Positions 26,012 to 35,001 of a stretch of DNA of 64,000 bases are shown in pieces. The stretch's first letter is position 1; each line of letters opens with the position of its first letter. The DNA comes from WLXB01 sp040221475 (GTDB lineage Bacteria > Pseudomonadota > Alphaproteobacteria > Rhodospirillales > Rhodospirillaceae). The stretch spans positions 496,001 to 560,000 of the forward strand of contig JAVKEJ010000058.1 in the NCBI GenBank assembly GCA_040221475.1, given 5' to 3'. The translations under genes and the position numbers were made by a program. The notes under the pieces were generated by a model, which made no database searches, was not told the DNA's origin, and saw only the letters and a program-made list of their open reading frames with translations.

Positions 26012-27316
26012 ATGACAGCAGCGCAGATTACCTATTGGCTGACCGTCTTAGTTGTTTTTGTTGGCCTCTATTGGCTGGGGACACATAAAAATATTACGCT
26101 TTGGATCCGTGTGCTTTTTGCGTTGGCGGCCGGTATCCTAATTGGTTTTATCTTCGGAGATGTTGTCGAGACAACCAAGTGGGTCGGCGATATATTCGTC
26201 CGCCTCATCAGGATGTTGGTTGTTCCAATTATCTTCACCACGCTGGTTGCGGGCCTTTTGTCCATGGGTGACCCAAAAAAGCTTGGGTCCATTGGCGGTA
26301 AGGCGATGGCGCTTTACATGGCAACTACGGCGATGGCGATCTGTATTGGTTTGTTTTTAGGGGTCATATTTCAGCCCGGTGTCGGTGTTGAGTTGGTCGA
26401 AGTGTCATCACAGGCTATGCCAATTGCCGATAGTGCCGTTGATCGCTTCCTGGGGATTATCCCCATTAACCCCGTAGCAGCGATGGCAGAAGGGGATGTA
26501 TTAGCGATTATCTTATTTTCCCTGCTCTTCGGGACAGGAATTTTGTTGGCGGGCGACAAGGGGAAAGCCGTTGGTGACGTCATTGCCTCCGCTGCCGAGG
26601 CCATGCTCAAAGTGGCGCATATGGTTATGGAATTGGCGCCATACGGTGTATTCGCTCTGGTGGCTTGGGTGGCGGGCACAATGGGGACGGAAACCATTTT
26701 TAAGCTGCTGACGCTGGTCGTGGTTGTGTATTCCGCTTGTATTCTTCATGCGGTGATCGTTTACGGTGGCTTGATCCGATTTGTCTTGGGCTTGCCGTTG
26801 GTTCGGTTTTTTCGAGGCATCATCGACGCTCAGGCAGTTGCCTATTCTACGGCGTCCAGCTCGGCTACCTTGCCTGTCACGCTAACCTGTGTGGAACAAA
26901 ATTTGGGCGTGAAGTCTTCGGTGGCTTCATCAGTAATTCCCTTAGGTGCAACGATCAATATGGATGGCACAGCGCTCTATTTAGGCGTTGTTGCGGTGTT
27001 CTCTGCGCAAGCCTTTGGTATAGAACTTGCCATGGTGGACTACATTATGATCGCCGTGACGGTGACGCTGGCCTCCATCGGCACGGCAGGTGTGCCCTCT
27101 GCGTCTCTGTTTCTATTGTCCACAATTTTGCCAGTGATTGGCATTTCCGTTGAACAGACAGCGCTGATTGTTGGCCTCATCTTACCGATAGATCGTATTC
27201 TTGATATGGCTCGCACCGCTGTTAACGTTACAGGCGATGCGGCAGTGGCGGTCGCTGTTGCTAAGTTTGAAGGCGAATTGGACGAAGAAACATTTCGAAG
27301 AGTTGCTATCGTTTAA
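26012..27316 (+). CDS. Dicarboxylate/amino acid:cation symporter (DAACS family)
   Basis: The 434-residue membrane protein carries the serine-rich hairpin motif (YSTASSSATLPVTL) and the NMDGT cation-site motif (GATINMDGTALY) of the GltP/DctA/GltPh family. It imports glutamate, aspartate or C4-dicarboxylates with sodium or protons. The ORF starts with ATG after GGGGAGAG. It stands alone between the ABC-F gene and a secreted SnoaL-like gene. Discrimination between glutamate and succinate-type substrates would need the C-terminal helix residues compared with characterised members. Confidence 0.92.
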   Translation: MTAAQITYWLTVLVVFVGLYWLGTHKNITLWIRVLFALAAGILIGFIFGDVVETTKWVGDIFVRLIRMLVVPIIFTTLVAGLLSMGDPKKLGSIGGKAMALYMATTAMAICIGLFLGVIFQPGVGVELVEVSSQAMPIADSAVDRFLGIIPINPVAAMAEGDVLAIILFSLLFGTGILLAGDKGKAVGDVIASAAEAMLKVAHMVMELAPYGVFALVAWVAGTMGTETIFKLLTLVVVVYSACILHAVIVYGGLIRFVLGLPLVRFFRGIIDAQAVAYSTASSSATLPVTLTCVEQNLGVKSSVASSVIPLGATINMDGTALYLGVVAVFSAQAFGIELAMVDYIMIAVTVTLASIGTAGVPSASLFLLSTILPVIGISVEQTALIVGLILPIDRILDMARTAVNVTGDAAVAVAVAKFEGELDEETFRRVAIV

Positions 27317-27371
27317 ATGTCTATCATAACCAAAATGTTTCAAAATTTTTCTACAGAAGGTTCTCGCTAAA

Positions 27372-27860
27372 ATGTCTCATATACGCTTTGTTCTCGTCTC
27401 AGTTTTTATGATGTTTGTGGTGTCGCCAGGGTATGCCCAGCTAAATTCACCTGAAGAAATTGAGCAAGCCAAGAACGAAATCTGGGCACTTGAACAGTCA
27501 ATTTATGCAAGCCGTGGCGAGGGAAATTTCCAACCTTATATTGATGGCGCGTCTGATAACTATTTTGCTCCGCGCCCAACGGGCGGTTGGACTCCCGGCA
27601 AGGATGGCCTTCGCAAAACAGGTGAGCTTTTAAAGGGCAATAGCCAAGAAAAGCTCGATATGAACTTTAAAGCGTTTACGCTGCATGGGGACACGGCAGT
27701 AATTTACTATTTGAATAATCGCACCATGAGACCCGAAGGTGAGATAGTCGATGAATGGTACGAAGTTATCCATGTGTGGGTGCGTGATAATGGCAACTGG
27801 AAAATCTTAGCCAGCATGCCCAGATTAGCGGCTGGCTATGAGCCGCCGAATGAAGAGTAA
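27372..27860 (+). CDS. Secreted SnoaL/DUF4440-like (NTF2-fold) protein
   Basis: The 162-residue product has a signal peptide (FVLVSVFMMFVVSPGYA). The mature part starts with a long helix (EIEQAKNEIWALEQSIYASRGEG) and continues with alternating strands ending WYEVIHVWVRDNGNWKILASM, the NTF2-like cone fold seen in DUF4440 and SnoaL proteins. Such proteins are ligand-binding or small enzymes; no catalytic residue can be named. Its stop lies two bases from the stop of the convergent unknown gene. Confidence 0.75.
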   Translation: MSHIRFVLVSVFMMFVVSPGYAQLNSPEEIEQAKNEIWALEQSIYASRGEGNFQPYIDGASDNYFAPRPTGGWTPGKDGLRKTGELLKGNSQEKLDMNFKAFTLHGDTAVIYYLNNRTMRPEGEIVDEWYEVIHVWVRDNGNWKILASMPRLAAGYEPPNEE

Positions 27861-27862
27861 AA

Positions 27863-28546
27863 TTACTTCAGAGTTTGTTGCGCAATACGCGCTATAATTT
27901 TCTGATCTATGTCGATCAACGGTTCAATGCAATGACCAATAAAGGCAAGCGCACCGGGGTCAAAACCTTCTCCGCGGCCGTGTTCGAAAACGCGTTCGCC
28001 CGTAACGGATTCCCAAAATGCTCCGACGACTTCTACGAAAAAGGTGAGTCCGATGTCTGTGTTTTTGTCAGTTTTATCTGAAAGCGCTCTGAAGAAATCG
28101 CTTTCGTAAGCCGTGATGGCAGAGAGAATCAGACCAATTTCATCAATTAAAATATCGCCGGCCATGAGTGGATTTTTTTGTGTATGAGGATCAAGGTTCT
28201 CTGTAATGGGGTGACCAGTGGTTTCAAGGCGCTTGTAAATTTTCCAACGGTCCCAGAAATCCAAATCTTCGAGTTCACTTTTTAGGCGCCGGGCAAATTC
28301 AGACGTTCGCGTAACCGTCCGGCACTTAGGTGATAAATCTGCTGCGCCACTTCCTTGTTCGCCGCTATAGCGCAGATACAGGGCCCCTGCACTGATCAGC
28401 GTAGATTGGAGTGAATTGGCGATGGATGACAGGCCGTGGGTAAGTGCGATTTGGTCAATAACTTCAGCGCTGTAAATCTGGTTGAGTTTATCGACAAACG
28501 TGGTGCGTGGCGCTTCTTGTTGTGTCGCTAGGTCTTGAGTATCCAA
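27863..28546 (-). CDS. Unknown 227-residue soluble protein
   Basis: I do not recognise this protein. It has no signal peptide or clear membrane helix and appears mostly alpha-helical, with segments such as VDKLNQIYSAEVIDQIAL, FARRLKSELEDLDFWDRW and DIDQKIIARIAQQ. The centre contains a run of acidic and aromatic residues (ITAYESDFFRALSDKTDKNTD has been shortened here to its key region around 140-165). It is last in a minus-strand series after an ABC-2 ATPase, from which it is separated by 140 bases. Confidence 0.6.
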   Translation of the reverse strand: MDTQDLATQQEAPRTTFVDKLNQIYSAEVIDQIALTHGLSSIANSLQSTLISAGALYLRYSGEQGSGAADLSPKCRTVTRTSEFARRLKSELEDLDFWDRWKIYKRLETTGHPITENLDPHTQKNPLMAGDILIDEIGLILSAITAYESDFFRALSDKTDKNTDIGLTFFVEVVGAFWESVTGERVFEHGRGEGFDPGALAFIGHCIEPLIDIDQKIIARIAQQTLK

Positions 28547-28686
28547 AGCAAGCAGCCAACGTTATGAATGTAATAATTTGAATTAAGGTCACCAAATTAT
28601 CTCAATCGCAAAAAGGTAGCGTTACGGAATAATGACGGTTTGATGAAGCTTACTAGAACTGACGGCACACCAGCTTCTTAACGCTT

Positions 28687-29385
28687 CTATTGCATGTGGC
28701 GGACGTAAATATTTTCAATGTCCGTGTGACTGACTATGGAAGGATCGATTTCCTCCAGTAGGTGTCCGGCCCTCATGATGCCGATACGGTTGCCGACTTC
28801 TTTGGCGCGGAAGATGTCATGGGTTGCCATAAGAATGGCGGTTCCCCTGCGTTTCATATCTTTGAGTATTTGAGCAAATTCGTTGCTCGCTTTTGGGTCT
28901 AATCCGGAAAATGGTTCATCTAAGAGCAAGGCTTTTGCCTGCTTTGCAACCGCAACCGCAATGCCGGTTTTCTGCCGCATGCCTTTTGAGTAGGTGGCGA
29001 TCCTTCGGTCAGCGGCTTCAGCTTGAAGGCCAGCGGATTGCAAGATGTCTCTTAGTTCGCTTTCTGTGTAGCTGTGGCCACCGAGCTTAGAGAAATACTT
29101 TAAGTTCTCCAGCCCGGTTAGTTCCGGGTAGAGCATCACAAGCTCTGGGATATACCCGAGGTCTTTTTTCGTTTCCATCGGATGCTCTGAAACGGTGCGG
29201 CCGTTGACCACAGCAGCTCCAGATGTTGGCTCAAAAAATCCTAAAAATAGCCTGATGGTTGTGGATTTTCCGGCACCATTTGCGCCCAACAGGATGTAAA
29301 TCTCGCCTGGCGCAATGTTGAGGTTAAGATTTGTCAGAGCCTCGAGGTTGCCAAAAGACTTAGAGAGATTTTGTGCATGTAGCAT
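28687..29385 (-). CDS. ABC-2-type transporter ATP-binding protein without adjacent permease
   Basis: The 232-residue ATPase has Walker A GANGAGKST, the variant signature YSKGMRQK typical of ABC-2 exporters, Walker B ALLLDEPFSGLD and the switch histidine in MATHD. A membrane partner would be expected directly downstream, but the next gene encodes a soluble unknown protein. It lies behind a YcnI-like copper protein gene on the same strand. ATPases of this type also serve NosF-like copper or multidrug systems. Which permease it drives is unknown. Confidence 0.88.
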   Translation of the reverse strand: MLHAQNLSKSFGNLEALTNLNLNIAPGEIYILLGANGAGKSTTIRLFLGFFEPTSGAAVVNGRTVSEHPMETKKDLGYIPELVMLYPELTGLENLKYFSKLGGHSYTESELRDILQSAGLQAEAADRRIATYSKGMRQKTGIAVAVAKQAKALLLDEPFSGLDPKASNEFAQILKDMKRRGTAILMATHDIFRAKEVGNRIGIMRAGHLLEEIDPSIVSHTDIENIYVRHMQ

Positions 29386-29457
29386 TGTTTACTGACCACC
29401 TCAGCCTTAAGCGCTTAGCAAAACAAAATTTAAATCAATGTGAAAGATCGTCAGAAA

Positions 29458-29480
29458 CGGGGCGGCTGTGAGCCGCCCCG
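29458..29480 (-). terminator. Hairpin downstream of the YcnI-like gene
   Basis: The perfect 10-bp stem cggggcggct / agccgccccg has a 3-base loop (gtg) about 30 bases after the stop of the minus-strand gene. Only a short T-run follows on that strand, so termination strength is uncertain. Its core equals that of the stronger hairpin at 40604-40626. Confidence 0.5.
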
Positions 29481-29511
29481 AGCTGCATATTTTAGAGGCA
29501 TGTTAGCCGTG

Positions 29512-30147
29512 TTATTTGGCCATCGCTTCTTGTTGCATGCCTTCACCGCGGGCTTGGGCAGGTGTCCATTCCCAGGGGTACTGTTTTTTCTCTGGTGCGC
29601 GAATGACCAAGAACGGGGCAGGCGTTGCAGTGGCCGTCATGAAAGCCCAGGATTTTTCGGCGAACTCTGGATCGTTAACATCCAGCGCTGTTTCTGGCAT
29701 ATCGACGTAAGGGTCAGTTCCTTCTTCACACACAGTAATGTTCTGAACGTGGAAAACCTTGCCGGGTTCATCGGGCAGGGTCATGCGGAATTGGAACGGG
29801 TACCAACCATCGGCAGGGACCGTTTTTACGGGGTCTTTCCATATAATCTCCCCGACCACTTCATTGATGGAGCGTCCATGGGCCATAATTGGTGTCTCAA
29901 GGGTGCGCATTTTGTATTCGATGGTCCAGGATGGATCGAAGGCTGCTTTCGCATCGGTAACACCATCTGGGACGCGGATACGTAACCCAACGACCGGGCT
30001 GCCCTTACAGCCATGGTTCACATTCAGAACCATCGGCGTTGAATATCCGGCATAACCTTCTTTTAAGTCTAAAGCGTTGTGGGCCGAGGCTGGGCTTACG
30101 AAACCCAAAGCGAGGGCCGCTGTCGTCAACAGTGCTTTCTTGAACAT
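29512..30147 (-). CDS. YcnI-like DUF1775 copper-associated periplasmic protein
   Basis: The 211-residue exported protein has a signal peptide ending SPASA, so the mature chain would begin with histidine (HNALDLKEG). In YcnI the N-terminal histidine helps bind Cu(II). The DUF1775 core is seen in VNHGCKGSPVVGLRIRVPDG, KTVPADGWYPFQFRMTLPD and the following strands. It lacks the C-terminal membrane anchor common in Gram-positive YcnI. No copD/ycnJ or copC gene accompanies it. The neighbours are a DUF2189 membrane protein upstream and an ABC ATPase downstream. Confidence 0.85.
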   Translation of the reverse strand: MFKKALLTTAALALGFVSPASAHNALDLKEGYAGYSTPMVLNVNHGCKGSPVVGLRIRVPDGVTDAKAAFDPSWTIEYKMRTLETPIMAHGRSINEVVGEIIWKDPVKTVPADGWYPFQFRMTLPDEPGKVFHVQNITVCEEGTDPYVDMPETALDVNDPEFAEKSWAFMTATATPAPFLVIRAPEKKQYPWEWTPAQARGEGMQQEAMAK

Positions 30148-30235
30148 TTGAAATCTCCCCGTTGTATAAAACTGGTGGGCTCCAACTCATCGGAGCTATT
30201 GAAGCTCACGCGAGCCGACTCGCGATAGATTATTA

Positions 30236-31141
30236 TTAACAGTTTTGGGGCGGTGGTGCCATACGCTGGGTATTGTGCAGTGCAGGGGCAACACCGCGGC
30301 GGTAGAGATGCCAGCTGGCATGGCCCAGTATTGGTAAAATAACCAAAAGGCCGACCAATCCTGACAAAAATGAAATTCCAATAAGGACGGCAATGGTTAA
30401 GCACCAAACGGCCATCACTGTGGGATTAAGAATCACAAAGCGCACGCTGGTCAGCATGGCCGTAATGAAATCAATATCGCGGTCGAACAGCATTGGGAGG
30501 GAGACGACGGAATAGGAAAAGACACAAAAGGCAATCGCTGCGCCTACAGTATTGCCGGTCAGTAAAAACAGCCACCCAGCCGGAGTGGTGAAAATCAGAT
30601 CCCACAGTTCGGAAAAGCTGAACAGTTGAAAACCCATAAAGCCGAAAGACAATAGCGCCGCAATATCCATCCAAATAAATAGTGAGAAGCTGGTCACCAA
30701 TGCCATCCAGCCCAGATCACGGTCAAACATTGATTTGAGCGTACGAAAAACGACAGACCAAGAAAGCGTCTGATCGCCGCTCGACTCCAGTCGTTGACTC
30801 ACAACATAAAACCCGCTGGCGATAAAGGGCGCGATCAGCGCAAACCCGGCTGCCAGGGGATAGATCAGATAAGGCAGGTCAAAGTAGAGCAGCAGAAGGA
30901 TGAGAAGCCAGCCGCCGAGCGCATAAATACTGCTGAAGAACAGGCCGTAAAGAGGTGCTGTTCGGAAATCTTTAAGACCTTTGCCAAGAACCTCAAGAAG
31001 GTCATTGAACGATATTTTGTTCACCGTAGGCTGTTCTGTCCCTGGTTGGTTCATAGAGTTAAAGTCTTCCAGCGGCTCCTGTGTATTTACAGATTTATCT
31101 TCACTCACCTTAAAGAAAGCCCTGCGCCAGTTTAGGTCCAC
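30236..31141 (-). CDS. DUF2189 integral membrane protein
   Basis: The 301-residue protein has a hydrophilic N-terminus of about 50 residues followed by six or so membrane helices. DUF2189 features include WLLILLLLYFDLPYLIYPLAAGFALIAPF, RTLKSMFDRDLGWMALV and the C-terminal GHASWHLYRRGV. Function is unknown in the family; the members I recall are alphaproteobacterial and often lie near respiratory or copper genes. It is co-directional with the YcnI-like gene, 88 bases upstream. Confidence 0.82.
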   Translation of the reverse strand: MDLNWRRAFFKVSEDKSVNTQEPLEDFNSMNQPGTEQPTVNKISFNDLLEVLGKGLKDFRTAPLYGLFFSSIYALGGWLLILLLLYFDLPYLIYPLAAGFALIAPFIASGFYVVSQRLESSGDQTLSWSVVFRTLKSMFDRDLGWMALVTSFSLFIWMDIAALLSFGFMGFQLFSFSELWDLIFTTPAGWLFLLTGNTVGAAIAFCVFSYSVVSLPMLFDRDIDFITAMLTSVRFVILNPTVMAVWCLTIAVLIGISFLSGLVGLLVILPILGHASWHLYRRGVAPALHNTQRMAPPPQNC

Positions 31142-31275
31142 TCCAGCTTAGAAACCCCCTAGAAAGTTTCCTTGATCATTGTCAACTCAACTGTGCTTAA
31201 GAATAGATTTGCGCCAATCAAAATACGTGAGCGGAAAGAGGCGCTCGTGTTTTCGGGTATGTGTTGAAAACTGGT

Positions 31276-31349
31276 TGGCTGGGGGACGTGGATTCGAACC
31301 ACGACCGACGGAGTCAGAGTCCGCAGTTCTACCGTTAAACTATCCCCCA
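31276..31349 (-). tRNA. tRNA-Gln (anticodon CUG)
   Basis: The reverse strand folds into a 74-base tRNA including an encoded CCA (31276-31278). The acceptor stem TGGGGGA pairs with TCCCCCA, the D-arm contains AGTTTAACGGTAGA, the anticodon loop CTCTGAC gives CTG, and the T-loop is GGTTCGAATCC. It decodes CAG. A perfect -10 box lies just upstream. Confidence 0.97.
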
Positions 31350-31363
31350 GCAGAGGCCACTTT

Positions 31364-31369
31364 ATTATA
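31364..31369 (-). promoter_or_regulatory. -10 box of the tRNA-Gln promoter
   Basis: The reverse strand reads TATAAT exactly 15-20 bases before the tRNA 5' end, which would place initiation a few bases upstream of the mature tRNA. No convincing -35 hexamer is seen at 16-18 bases. Confidence 0.4.
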
Positions 31370-31398
31370 TCAGTTTAAGTGATAGCGGCGCATCCTAC

Positions 31399-31488
31399 TT
31401 AATCGCCTCCCATTTTCAAGACTGAAGCTGTATCGCGACGATATCTCTGGTCAGAGCGGTCTGAATAGGGCTTGGTCTGCCAGATCAT
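31399..31488 (-). pseudogene. Short reading frame echoing the tail of the small membrane protein at 4179-4421
   Basis: The frame of 29 codons from ATG 31488 begins MIWQTKPYS, against MIWKTKPYS in the small membrane protein. Over 30 bases the DNA matches at 26 positions, and two of the four differences are synonymous. Upstream in frame a stop occurs five codons before, and the hydrophobic part of the other protein is absent. It is either a decayed paralogue or an independent micro-gene; there is no good ribosome site. Confidence 0.35.
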
Positions 31489-31612
31489 TTTGGGGGTGTC
31501 TCTGTGTCATCCGCTCTCTGGCCTTGCCGGGTGCGGTTTGGCGGCGTTACGATAAGATGTAACAATAATTCTGCATTGCGATGACGCGGCGCAGCCAAGC
31601 TAAGAGGGTTTC

Positions 31613-32707
31613 GTGGCCATAAGCCAAAATAGCGCGCGTAACCGGTCTTATCCGATGGGAACCGGTGGAGGGAAGAAACCTGGAGAAGGTGTTCCAGCTG
31701 CTCGTAGTGGTCAGCAATATGGTGAAGCCGTTCTTGCGGCTGTCGATCTTGGCACAAATAATTGCCGTATGCTGGTGGCGCACCCGCAGGACGACAACTT
31801 TGCTGTTGTGGACTCGTTTTCACGCATAACCCGACTGGGTGAGGGGTTAAGCGCTTCTCGGCGGCTCTCCAATGCTGCGATGGATCGAACAGTCGAAGCT
31901 CTTAAATGTTGTGCTGAAAAGATGGATCGCTGCGGGGTCACGGTTTCACGGCATGTGGCCACGGAAGCCTGCCGCCGAGCAGAGAACTGTGATGATTTTA
32001 TCCATCGTGTTCACGATGAAACTGGTATTTCCCTTGAGATTATTACGGCGGATGAAGAGGCTGGGCTCGCCCTTAAGGGGTGCGCGTCTTTGATTGACCC
32101 AAACATTCCCTATGCGGTCATCTTTGATATTGGCGGCGGTAGTACGGAAGTTTTGTTTGTACGCGTTGAAGGTGCACTTCAGATGGAGGTTCTCGGTTGC
32201 ATCTCTATGCCCTTGGGCGTGGTTACGGTGGCAGAAGATTGCGGCGGTGGCGATCTATGTGAGCGGACCTATGAGGAAGTGGCAACCCGCGTGCAGAGAT
32301 TACTCGATCCGTTTGAGAGCGGTCATGATATTACCGCTAGAATTGCCGCCGGGCAGGCACAAATGATTGGTACGTCTGGCACTGTGACCACGCTGGGAGG
32401 GATTCATCTTGGACTCCCACGTTATGACAGGACCGCTGTGGACGGCATAACCTTAGATTTTGAAACGCTATCCACCCACAGCCGCGCGCTGTGTCAAATG
32501 AGCTTGCAACAACGCGCTGCTGAGCCCTGCATTGGCTGGCAAAGGGCAGATCTCGTATTGGGCGGATGCGCGATCCTAGAAGCGATCTGCCGTTTGTGGC
32601 CAGTTGGAAAGCTGCGTGTGGCAGACCGTGGCCTGCGAGAAGGCATGTTGATAGATATGATGACTCACGTGCACATGCCGCAAAACGCCCCAGGTGCATC
32701 GATTTGA
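31613..32707 (+). CDS. ppx: Ppx/GppA-family exopolyphosphatase/pppGpp phosphatase
   Basis: The 364-residue protein has the actin-like ASKHA fold: LAAVDLGTNNCRMLVA as phosphate-1 loop, ATEACRRAENCDDF, IFDIGGGSTEV as phosphate-2 loop and the GTSGTVTTLGGI adenosine-type motif. It lacks the C-terminal HD-like domain of long Ppx proteins and matches the short alphaproteobacterial form. It hydrolyses polyphosphate or pppGpp. The start is GTG at 31613, and the first 35 residues are poorly conserved. It is followed 15 bases later by rlmE, a pairing common in alphaproteobacteria. Confidence 0.9.
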   Translation: MAISQNSARNRSYPMGTGGGKKPGEGVPAARSGQQYGEAVLAAVDLGTNNCRMLVAHPQDDNFAVVDSFSRITRLGEGLSASRRLSNAAMDRTVEALKCCAEKMDRCGVTVSRHVATEACRRAENCDDFIHRVHDETGISLEIITADEEAGLALKGCASLIDPNIPYAVIFDIGGGSTEVLFVRVEGALQMEVLGCISMPLGVVTVAEDCGGGDLCERTYEEVATRVQRLLDPFESGHDITARIAAGQAQMIGTSGTVTTLGGIHLGLPRYDRTAVDGITLDFETLSTHSRALCQMSLQQRAAEPCIGWQRADLVLGGCAILEAICRLWPVGKLRVADRGLREGMLIDMMTHVHMPQNAPGASI

Positions 32708-32722
32708 TAAAGCAGTTCTGAG

Positions 32723-33412
32723 ATGTCCAAAAAGCAAAGTGAAGTGGGTAAATCCGGCAGCGGGCGTGGCCTGAGTGTTCGGGTTAAGACGGCACGCGGT
32801 CGCAAGTCCTCCTCAACGCGTTGGCTCAAGCGCCAACTCAATGATCCCTATGTGCGGCAGGCTCAGGCAGACGGCTATCGCTCTCGGGCCGCGTATAAGC
32901 TGATCGAGTTGGATGATCGCTTTGGAGTCTTAAAGAAAGGTGCGCGTGTTATCGATCTCGGTGCAGCCCCCGGGGGGTGGACCCAGGTTGCCCTCAACCG
33001 GGTTGGCCAGCAAGGCCAAGTGGTGGCGCTTGATATCCGTGAATGGGAAGAAGTTGCAGGTGCCACCTGCATGACCTTCGATTTTATGGAAAACGATGCG
33101 CCAGAAAAACTCAGAGAAGCCCTGGGGGGGCCTGTTGATGTGGTGTTGTCCGATATGGCTGCACCGGCAACTGGCCATTCAAAAACCGATCACCTTCGGA
33201 TTGTAGCCCTGGTTGAGGCCGCCTGGGCTTTTGCCGAAGAGGTGCTTGCCCCTGGTGGCGCTTTCGTAAGCAAGGTGTTCCAGGGCGGCACAGAAGATGA
33301 GCTGCTGAAGCAGATGAAGCTGCGCTGTAGCAAGGTGGCCCATGCCAAGCCCCCCTCAAGCCGCAAGGAATCCGCCGAAATGTACGTGATCGCGACGGGT
33401 TTTAAAGAATAG
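32723..33412 (+). CDS. rlmE: 23S rRNA (uridine-2552) 2'-O-methyltransferase
   Basis: The 229-residue FtsJ/RrmJ protein has motif I VIDLGAAPGGWTQVA, the catalytic K-D-K-E tetrad positions in SRAAYKL, LSDMAAPATG, FVSKVFQGG and SSRKESAEMYVIA. It modifies the A-loop of 23S rRNA late in 50S assembly. A basic N-terminal stretch of about 35 residues (RVKTARGRKSSSTRWLKRQ) is typical of alphaproteobacterial members. It is the second gene of the run starting with ppx. Confidence 0.95.
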   Translation: MSKKQSEVGKSGSGRGLSVRVKTARGRKSSSTRWLKRQLNDPYVRQAQADGYRSRAAYKLIELDDRFGVLKKGARVIDLGAAPGGWTQVALNRVGQQGQVVALDIREWEEVAGATCMTFDFMENDAPEKLREALGGPVDVVLSDMAAPATGHSKTDHLRIVALVEAAWAFAEEVLAPGGAFVSKVFQGGTEDELLKQMKLRCSKVAHAKPPSSRKESAEMYVIATGFKE

Positions 33413-33501
33413 TGATTTCCCGTGCGTCCGCGCCTTGAGGGGTGCGCCGAAGTATGCGATAACCCGCCAACTTTTTCTGATGGCGCGCGAATTGGGATCC
33501 T

Positions 33502-34968
33502 ATGACTTTTGCCGAAGCATACACGTTCGACGACGTGCTTCTGGTCCCCGGTGCCTCCTCCGTGCTTCCAAATCAGGCGAATACCACAACGCGCCTGACC
33601 AAAACCATTACTCTTGGCATTCCGTTGGTGTCTGCGGCGATGGATACGGTCACCGAACATAGATTGGCGATTGCCATGGCTCAGGCTGGCGGCATTGGGG
33701 TTATCCATAAAAACTTAACCGTCGAAGAGCAGGCGGCTGAAGTTCGTAAAGTTAAGAAGTTTGAATCGGGCATGGTTGTCAATCCGTTGACGATCTATCC
33801 GGATCAAACGCTCAGCGCGGCCTTGAGCCTTATGACCGAGCATAAGTTCTCTGGTATTCCCGTGGTCGAACGTGAGAGCGGGAAACTGGTTGGCATTATC
33901 ACCAACCGTGACGTTCGTTTCGCTTCAAACCCGGACGAGCCTGTCAGCGCGTTGATGACCAAAGATAATTTGATCACGGTCTCCGAGTCTGTGGAGCGGG
34001 AGGAGGCGAAACGCCTTTTGCACAGGCACCGTATTGAGAAGCTCCTGGTGGTCGATGACGCTTATCGCTGCATTGGGCTGGTGACGGTTAAGGATATGGA
34101 AAAGGCCCAGGCCCACCCTGATGCGTCTAAGGATGATCAAGGCCGCCTACGTGTCGCTGCCGCAACCGGCGTCGGCGAAGATGGTTTGGTGCGTGCCCAG
34201 GCATTGTTGGATGCGGGTGTTGACGTTGTTGTGGTTGATACGGCGCATGGTCATTCCGCTGGAGTGCTTAATGCTGTGCAAGCGATTAAGAAGCTTAGCA
34301 ATTATGCTCAAGTGATCGCCGGCAATATCGCCACGCCAGAAGGCGCAAAAGCCCTGATTGATGCGGGTGCCGATGCCGTCAAAGTTGGGATTGGACCGGG
34401 CTCCATCTGCACCACGCGGATTGTCGCAGGTGTCGGTGTGCCGCAACTCACAGCCGTAATGGAAGTCGCTGAAGAAGCCCGCAAAGCGGGGATTCCGGTG
34501 ATCGCGGATGGCGGTATTAAGCAATCGGGGGATATCGCCAAGGCGATTGCTGGCGGCGCAGATTGCCTGATGATCGGTTCGTTGTTGGCGGGCACTGAAG
34601 AAAGCCCAGGCGATGTTATTCTGTTCCAGGGCCGCACCTATAAAGGCTATCGCGGTATGGGCTCTATTGGCGCGATGGCGCGGGGGTCTGCGGATCGTTA
34701 TTTCCAGCAAGACGTGGCCGACAATATGAAGCTGGTGCCAGAAGGTGTTGAGGGACGCGTGCCGTATAAAGGCCCGGTACAGCCAGTGGTGCATCAGCTG
34801 GTGGGTGGCCTTAAAGCGGCCATGGGCTATACGGGCAACGCAACCATTGCTGAAATGCAAACCAACTGTGTGTTCCGGCGTATTACCGCGTCGGGTTTCC
34901 GTGAGAGCCATGTGCATGATGTGGCGATCACGCAAGAGCCGCCCAACTACCGGATTGATTTTGACTAG
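33502..34968 (+). CDS. guaB: IMP dehydrogenase
   Basis: The 488-residue enzyme oxidises IMP to XMP, the first committed step to guanine nucleotides. The catalytic cysteine is in GPGSICTTR, the phosphate loop is IADGGIKQSGDIAKA, and the mobile flap follows YKGYRGMGSIGAMARGS. Two CBS modules occupy about residues 95-205. A weak promoter-like pair TTGAGG/GATAAC with a 17-base spacer (33435-33463) lies just upstream. guaA lies one gene downstream. Confidence 0.97.
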   Translation: MTFAEAYTFDDVLLVPGASSVLPNQANTTTRLTKTITLGIPLVSAAMDTVTEHRLAIAMAQAGGIGVIHKNLTVEEQAAEVRKVKKFESGMVVNPLTIYPDQTLSAALSLMTEHKFSGIPVVERESGKLVGIITNRDVRFASNPDEPVSALMTKDNLITVSESVEREEAKRLLHRHRIEKLLVVDDAYRCIGLVTVKDMEKAQAHPDASKDDQGRLRVAAATGVGEDGLVRAQALLDAGVDVVVVDTAHGHSAGVLNAVQAIKKLSNYAQVIAGNIATPEGAKALIDAGADAVKVGIGPGSICTTRIVAGVGVPQLTAVMEVAEEARKAGIPVIADGGIKQSGDIAKAIAGGADCLMIGSLLAGTEESPGDVILFQGRTYKGYRGMGSIGAMARGSADRYFQQDVADNMKLVPEGVEGRVPYKGPVQPVVHQLVGGLKAAMGYTGNATIAEMQTNCVFRRITASGFRESHVHDVAITQEPPNYRIDFD

Positions 34969-35001
34969 GCGCGTCAGCCTGCTCTTTAGGATAATTAACA
35001 A

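Noticed and set aside
31485..31823. 112-codon minus-strand frame over the ppx 5' end
   Set aside because: It is antisense to a conserved gene and its composition is not protein-like.
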